Positions 7,576 to 12,261 of a DNA stretch of 12,261 nt are shown one piece after another. The notes below the pieces were generated by a model that was not told where the DNA came from, ran no database searches, and saw only the letters and a list, made by a program, of their open reading frames with translations. The number at the start of each line of letters is the position of its first letter. Positions within the stretch are counted from its first letter, which is position 1. Origin of the DNA: Anaerolineae bacterium. Lineage in GTDB: Bacteria > Chloroflexota > Anaerolineae > 4572-78 > J111. The position numbers and the translations under genes were made by a program. The stretch is taken from assembly GCA_020433785.1 (NCBI GenBank), contig JAGRCC010000297.1, forward strand, positions 1 through 12,261, in the 5' to 3' direction.

Positions 7576-8049
7576 CTAACTCGAGAGGGAGACACTCACC
7601 ATCAGCGTCTCATTGGGAAACTGTGGTAGCATAAACGACTCGCTGACGCCGATGACCGCGCCGCCGGGACCGCTTTTGATGGCCCAGCGAAACGGCCCGG
7701 TGTTGAAATCCTTGGCCGCCACCCACCACTGACTATTGGCCGGCACCGGCCCCTGCCAGCCTTCGACATCGTGCCAGTTGCCGTCATTGCCCAGCCATTG
7801 CACCACGCCCCAAGCCTCCGCCGGTACCGAGTCCACTTGGAGCAGAATATGCGCCCCGATCGGAGTACGGTCGTGATCGTGATCGCCATCGGGGTGGGGT
7901 GTTGGCTCATCGCGGGGAGGTAAGGTCGCGTCCGCTTTAGTGAGCAGCGGTGGCCACAGCAAGCCGGTCATCGCGCCGAAAGCCGTCAATACAACCGCAA
8001 CGGCCAGAATAACAAAGCCACGTGTATTACTCAGTTGGGTTTTACTCAT
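7576..8049 (-). CDS. Small exported or membrane-anchored protein, companion of the giant surface protein
   Basis: 157 residues of unknown function. Residues 12-36 form one hydrophobic segment after a short positive N-terminus, so it is either a signal peptide or a membrane anchor with the rest outside; no lipobox Cys is seen. A flexible Pro/Asp/His linker (about 43-61, with HPDGDHDHDR) joins it to a compact domain at about 62-157. That domain is rich in Trp and Gly (VVQWLGNDGNWHDVEGWQG, then QWWVAAKDFNTGPFRWAI) and looks like an all-beta fold. AGGAGT lies 11-12 nt before the ATG, a slightly long spacing; in-frame stops just upstream fix the start. The gene follows the giant surface protein by 121 nt on the same strand and ends at a strong terminator, so the two are probably co-transcribed. 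The His/Asp linker could bind metal; this is inference. Confidence 0.85.
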   Translation of the reverse strand: MSKTQLSNTRGFVILAVAVVLTAFGAMTGLLWPPLLTKADATLPPRDEPTPHPDGDHDHDRTPIGAHILLQVDSVPAEAWGVVQWLGNDGNWHDVEGWQGPVPANSQWWVAAKDFNTGPFRWAIKSGPGGAVIGVSESFMLPQFPNETLMVSVSLSS

Positions 8050-8081
8050 GATGATTTATCACTCCTAAATAGTCGGTTTGC

Positions 8082-8121
8082 TGGTTAGTTTGTTAGTTGG
8101 TTAGTGTGCTAGTTTGTTTGT
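8082..8121. repeat. Five-unit octamer tandem repeat in the intercistronic leader
   Basis: Five consecutive 8-bp units are present: TGGTTAGT, TTGTTAGT, TGGTTAGT, GTGCTAGT and TTGTTTGT. As mRNA on the minus strand they read ACTAACCA and variants, an A/C-rich and almost G-free tract. It lies between the giant surface-protein gene and the small exported-protein gene, about 20 nt upstream of the AGGAGT Shine-Dalgarno of the latter. Confidence 0.8.
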
Positions 8122-8170
8122 GATGGGTTAATTATTAGCTAACGAACCCACCATCTAACTATCGCCCCAT

Positions 8171-11100
8171 TTATCTCGCCGGCATCGGCTCCGCGATGAG
8201 AGATATCTGTGCCCGAACGGAATGCGTGGAACCGCCGGCCACCCCTGAGGTAACTGGCCCGAAGACGTTGTTGCTTTCGTTACTTTCTTTCACGGCTGCA
8301 AAGCCGGAGCCGACCTTGACCGAGTCGACGTACCCATACACATTGACCTCGACCGGATAGGGCGGATCGCTGGTTACTTGTTTGCTGTTGAAGAATTGGA
8401 TGGCATCGGCCAGTGTCAGGGTGCGCGACTCGCCCGGCATGATCGGCAGGTTGCTGCCGGACAATCCCCAGACGACGCCGTGACTGGCATCTGTCATCGG
8501 CCATGGCTGGTTGACAGTCGGCGGCGCGTCGAGATCGAAGTAGACATCAATCCAGAAGGCATCGACGACCGGGGCGGTGCCGGTGTTGACAATCGTGATG
8601 GTCACTTCGGTGTCACCGACTTGTAGGTTGGTAATGATGAGATCAGGACTGGCGACAAAGTTATTGACTACAATGGGTAGATAAATTGGGGTTGCCTCAG
8701 GATTACTATCATTATCATCTTCAACTCTTACCGTCACCGAGAAATTGAGGGTCGAGTTAACACTCCCGTCATAGAACGGATCGGTGCTGTTAACAACGCC
8801 CGTTACGATACAGCTTTGGCTTCCGTCCACCTCATCATCATCTTGAGCGGTGACCACAAACGGAACTCCGCTCTGCCAGTTGCTGCTATCCAACTGAACC
8901 GAACTTGGCGCCACGTCACACTCGCTGGCATCATCCCGGCTTAGATTAATGGTTACTACAGCAATGGGTTGACTGGTCAAGGTTATGGTGATGCTCCCCT
9001 GACCGTTAGGCTCAATCAGAGTCAGGTTGGAGGGGTCGTAGTTTACGCCGCTGGAATCGTTGTCGGTAATGTTGACCATGACATTGGCCGAACCCACTGT
9101 TGTGGTTGTATCCACGGTAAAGGTAATCACACCACCGTTGTAGTTGGGATCACTGCTGGCCGCCGTATGGTTGATCAAACCGGTATGGACGCCTTCGGCA
9201 ATGGCGTCATCGACTGCCGTGACCGTCACCGTCTGTGGATCAAGCGCCGTCAGGTCGGCGGCAAAGTTCAGACTAATGGCGTTGCCTGACCCGGCCCCCA
9301 GATCGAGTTGATTGCCCGGCGTGATGGTGATAGTTACGGCGGCCGTCGGTACGCTGTTGAGGATAATAGTGTAGCTGTCAAGGGCGCCGCCTTCGGTGAT
9401 GGTGAACCCATCCGTAAGGTCAAGGTTCACGCCGGGAACGTCGTCGTTCAGGATGGCGACGGCAACCGGATTGCTGCCGCTAATGATGGCTGTCCCGCTT
9501 GAGGCAGACACGGCTGGCGATGACAGGGTCATCGAGATCGTTTCATCCGCTTCAACGATATAGTCACCTAGCACATCGAGGCTGATGGTTTGGTTAACTT
9601 CGCCCACGGCAAAGGCCACCGATCCTATCGCCGGGCTGATATTGTTGTAGTCGGCGCCGTTGGTCGCGCTGCCGTTCAAGTCAAACGTAATACTACTGCC
9701 GGTTGTGGTTACGGCTCCGGTGCGGGCGATGGTAAAGACAACCGGGCTGCTGCCCACATCGCCTTCCGTCACCGTGGCCTGGTCAACCGTGAGGGTGTAG
9801 GCCACGTCGTTGTCAGTGATGGCCGCAGTAACATCATTGGCGCTCTCGCTGCCGTAATCGCCGCCGCTGACCGTGTGGGTAATGACTGCGCTGTGATCGC
9901 CTTCCACAATTGAGTCATCGACGGCCTGCACCGTGACGGTCTGGGCTTTATCCCAGTTAAGGGTAGTGAACGACAAGGAAATGAAGTTATCATAGGTGGG
10001 GCTGGTCGATTTGACCGCTAGCTGTGTCCCGCTGCTGACGTTGACCGTGACATTAGCGGTCGGCTCACTGTCGAGAACGACTGTATAGGTGTCGGTGATG
10101 CCGCCTTCAGTGACCGACAAGCTGGTAGGTGTCACCGTTACGCCGCGCGTGTCATCATCCAGGTTGGTAACTGAGACATCGGCCACACTGATGCCGTTGT
10201 AATCGTCATCGCTGCTTTGAGCCGTGGCCTGGATGGTGTAGCCTTGATCCCCATCGTCTACTGTATCATCCTGACCTGTGATGGTGATGGTCTGGGCTTT
10301 GTTCCAAGTTAGGGCCGTAAACGTCACCGATGCGGGTGACACCGCGCCCTCATCAGGATCGGAGCTGACAACAGTTACGGTCACGAGGTTGGTCGGCTGG
10401 CTTTCCAGCACAAGCTGGAAGGTATCTGTACCACCGGCCTCGGTTGTGGTTAGGCCACTGGTTGGTGTAACCACAATCGCAGCAGTGTCATCGTCAATAA
10501 TGGTTAACGTGGCCGTGTCCTGATTACTGATGAAGGCGTTTGTGACCGCCGTTAAGGTCATAGTCAACACTTCGTTGTCTTCATCCAGGAAGTCTTGCAC
10601 AATTGGCAAATTGACCGTTTGCGCGTTCGTATCGCCGGCCGGGAAGGTGATGGCGTTCGGGTCGCTGGTGTAATCGACGCCACTGCCAAGGGCCGTGTCG
10701 TCTGTGAAATTGACCTGCACCTCCGAGGTGTTGGTGATCTTACCCGTGCGGGTCAAGGTCACGCTCGCCCCCACAGCCGTGCCATCTTCGTTGACCTGGT
10801 AACCGGCCAGCGTAAACTCGATCACCGGAGCGCCACACTGGCTGTTATCGACCGTGTTGGCTGCGCCCGGCGTGATGCAGCGCAGGCTAAAGTCAACATT
10901 ATTTTGATTGGTATCCGTCCCATCTGGAATGCGAGAAATGCCCTTGTCTTTGTCAGCAATCGGATTGGTAGCAGCATCGGTCAGTCCAGCACCGGACCCT
11001 TCCACATATGGCGCACCACTGTCGCCCTCATAGCTGACGGTATCCTTCAGCGTACCGCTCAAACGCAGGCCAACCGCATCCGGCGCACCATTTTGGATAA

Positions 11101-12259
11101 GATCGCTATTGGGGGTCACATCTAAGTCGCAATTCGATACGGTTGCGTTGTTGGTGCAGATGACATAGTAGTCACCCGCTGCTAAGTTGACATTGGGCAA
11201 ATCAATGGCGTTGTAAACGGTGCCGGTCGCGCCGTTGAATAGTTCTACCACGTAATTATCCAGATTGATAGCCTGAATACCGATATTCTTCAACTCGATG
11301 AACTCGGCCGTATCGGTACTCGGCTGGTCATAATCCATCTCATTGATGACCAAGTTGAAGTCGTCATCAGCAATTATGGCGGTGACTCGCTGCGTTCCTC
11401 CGGCTTCCGTACCGTTGAAAACGCTGCTGATATCGACCACAATTGTCTCGTCCGGTTCGTCTAAGGTATCTTGCACGGCAGTCAGCGTCACTTTGCCGCT
11501 CAAACTGCCGGCCGGAATCACGATCTGACTTCCACTGGGGTTATAGTCGCTGATGTTGGTGGCTGTGCCGACATACGTTAGCGATACCGTAACCGGTTTG
11601 CTCGACACGGCCGACAAGGTGGCCGTAACCGTAGCCGTCCCGCCGGCCTCGGCCATCGGGCTGCCGGTCAGGGTTAGGGTAACCGTCGGCGGAAGATCGT
11701 CATCGGTGATCTGAATAGTAGTGGTGTAGGGCGTGCCCAATTGGGCGGACATTGGATTTTCCAAAGTCAGTCCGGCGGTCTCCATGTTCTCGTCGATCAA
11801 GTCATCCGTGATTGGCACCGTGATGGTTAGAACCGTTTCATTGGGCGCAAACATCAGCCCCCCGGCCACGGCCTGGTAGTCGCTGGTGCTGCTGGCGGTA
11901 CCGTCGCTGCTGTAGTACCCCGCGGTCACCGTCAGCGGTATCGGTTGGCTTAACAGCACGTTAACGTCAACCTGCCCGCCCGTTTCGCTCACGGTATAGC
12001 TGCTGTTGCCAAACGTTATCTCCGGCCGAGGTACCACCGTTAGGCCCGCTGAGGCGATATTGTTGGTTGTATCGGTATCGACCGTTGTGGCGGCAATCTC
12101 CGCCGTGTTGGTGAAGCTGCCGGCTGCCAGCGGATCGCTCAAGACGCCGGTTAGGATAATCGTTCCGCCTTGACCAACGGCCAAATCTTGCACAGTCCAG
12201 ACGAAGTCGGTGGCCGCGCCGGTATCGGTGATGGCGACGCCGCTGCTGATGACGCTGAC
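8171..12259 (-). CDS. Giant extracellular Calx-beta repeat protein with DUF11, lamin-tail-like and CARDB modules (N-terminus missing)
   Basis: The C-terminal 1362 residues of a secreted adhesin- or matrix-type protein; the frame runs open through the right edge (residues are numbered from an internal GTG at 12193). In order: the end of a DUF11-type repeat (to about 52, ending DTTNN); Calx-beta-like units at 57-166 and 168-278; a lamin-tail-domain-like module at 279-454 (INEMDYDQ, then EFIELKNIG); and six more Calx-beta-like units at 455-569, 570-682, 683-796, 797-918, 919-1046 and 1047-1163. Most units end in an acidic DDD/DND Ca2+-binding turn. The Chloroflexota-style linker YLPIVV (1171-1176) and a CARDB-like domain (1182-1312, SPDLIITNL to ESNESNNVFG) close the protein. 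Only six Cys occur, in pairs (346/355, 439/453, 1092/1128), which fits disulfides outside the cell. No LPXTG, PEP-CTERM or C-terminal membrane helix is present, so how it is held at the surface is unknown. Calcium-stiffened adhesion is the family expectation. Confidence 0.93.
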   Translation of the reverse strand, partial: VSVISSGVAITDTGAATDFVWTVQDLAVGQGGTIILTGVLSDPLAAGSFTNTAEIAATTVDTDTTNNIASAGLTVVPRPEITFGNSSYTVSETGGQVDVNVLLSQPIPLTVTAGYYSSDGTASSTSDYQAVAGGLMFAPNETVLTITVPITDDLIDENMETAGLTLENPMSAQLGTPYTTTIQITDDDLPPTVTLTLTGSPMAEAGGTATVTATLSAVSSKPVTVSLTYVGTATNISDYNPSGSQIVIPAGSLSGKVTLTAVQDTLDEPDETIVVDISSVFNGTEAGGTQRVTAIIADDDFNLVINEMDYDQPSTDTAEFIELKNIGIQAINLDNYVVELFNGATGTVYNAIDLPNVNLAAGDYYVICTNNATVSNCDLDVTPNSDLIQNGAPDAVGLRLSGTLKDTVSYEGDSGAPYVEGSGAGLTDAATNPIADKDKGISRIPDGTDTNQNNVDFSLRCITPGAANTVDNSQCGAPVIEFTLAGYQVNEDGTAVGASVTLTRTGKITNTSEVQVNFTDDTALGSGVDYTSDPNAITFPAGDTNAQTVNLPIVQDFLDEDNEVLTMTLTAVTNAFISNQDTATLTIIDDDTAAIVVTPTSGLTTTEAGGTDTFQLVLESQPTNLVTVTVVSSDPDEGAVSPASVTFTALTWNKAQTITITGQDDTVDDGDQGYTIQATAQSSDDDYNGISVADVSVTNLDDDTRGVTVTPTSLSVTEGGITDTYTVVLDSEPTANVTVNVSSGTQLAVKSTSPTYDNFISLSFTTLNWDKAQTVTVQAVDDSIVEGDHSAVITHTVSGGDYGSESANDVTAAITDNDVAYTLTVDQATVTEGDVGSSPVVFTIARTGAVTTTGSSITFDLNGSATNGADYNNISPAIGSVAFAVGEVNQTISLDVLGDYIVEADETISMTLSSPAVSASSGTAIISGSNPVAVAILNDDVPGVNLDLTDGFTITEGGALDSYTIILNSVPTAAVTITITPGNQLDLGAGSGNAISLNFAADLTALDPQTVTVTAVDDAIAEGVHTGLINHTAASSDPNYNGGVITFTVDTTTTVGSANVMVNITDNDSSGVNYDPSNLTLIEPNGQGSITITLTSQPIAVVTINLSRDDASECDVAPSSVQLDSSNWQSGVPFVVTAQDDDEVDGSQSCIVTGVVNSTDPFYDGSVNSTLNFSVTVRVEDDNDSNPEATPIYLPIVVNNFVASPDLIITNLQVGDTEVTITIVNTGTAPVVDAFWIDVYFDLDAPPTVNQPWPMTDASHGVVWGLSGSNLPIMPGESRTLTLADAIQFFNSKQVTSDPPYPVEVNVYGYVDSVKVGSGFAAVKESNESNNVFGPVTSGVAGGSTHSVRAQISLIAEPMPAR

Positions 12260-12261
12260 GT

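Noticed and set aside
8124..8150. Inverted repeat TGGGTT/AACCCA after the giant surface gene, considered as its terminator
   Set aside because: The stem is 6 bp with a 15-nt loop and has no T-run on the minus strand; read-through into the small companion gene is more likely.
10595..11125. A 176-codon plus-strand open frame inside the giant surface protein gene
   Set aside because: It is antisense to an unbroken repeat protein; low stop frequency on the opposite strand is expected from the repeat composition.
8171..12259. Calx-beta DNA considered as a tandem-repeat or CRISPR-like array
   Set aside because: The periodicity is at the protein level (about 110-residue domains); the DNA units are diverged and there are no short identical repeats with spacers.

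Overview
The window (12.3 kb, moderate GC) looks like chromosomal sequence from a free-living bacterium, most probably of the phylum Chloroflexota (Anaerolineae/Caldilineae-like). The lineage is inferred from three things. One is the giant secreted Calx-beta/DUF11/CARDB protein carrying a 'YLPIVV' linker. Another is the small proline/histidine-aspartate-linker companion protein behind it. The last is two promoters placed so that transcription would begin at the start codon. No marker gene in the window settles the taxonomy. There are no RNA genes, CRISPR arrays, insertion sequences or phage genes.

Layout, left to right. (1) 3-1397, plus strand: the C-terminal part of a soluble methyl-accepting chemotaxis protein, cut by the left edge. 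(2) 1398-1567: a convergent intergenic gap with an ATCTGTG repeat cluster. (3) 1568-5239, minus strand: a very large membrane hybrid histidine kinase (about six TM helices, five PAS domains, HisKA, HATPase, receiver). (4) 5240-5521: its promoter, then two strong intrinsic terminators that belong to the next gene on the minus strand. (5) 5522-6055, minus: an acidic 177-residue protein of unknown function with a strong Shine-Dalgarno sequence. (6) 6249-7328, minus: tRNA 2-selenouridine synthase (selU/mnmH). (7) 7509-7547: a terminator hairpin. (8) 7576-8049, minus: a small exported or membrane-anchored protein. (9) 8082-8121: a five-unit octamer repeat. (10) 8171-12259, minus: the C-terminal 1362 residues of a giant extracellular adhesin-like protein, cut by the right edge.

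All genes after the chemotaxis protein lie on the minus strand, but terminators and promoters split them into separate transcription units: {giant surface protein + small exported protein}, {selU}, {177-residue protein}, {kinase}. Functionally they fall into signal sensing (chemotaxis protein, kinase), tRNA wobble-base modification (selU) and cell-surface or extracellular matrix (the last two). I found no convincing new defence or mobile system. The most interesting signals are the matched leaderless-type promoters of selU and the kinase, the surface-protein/companion pair, and the lamin-tail-like module inserted in the Calx-beta array.
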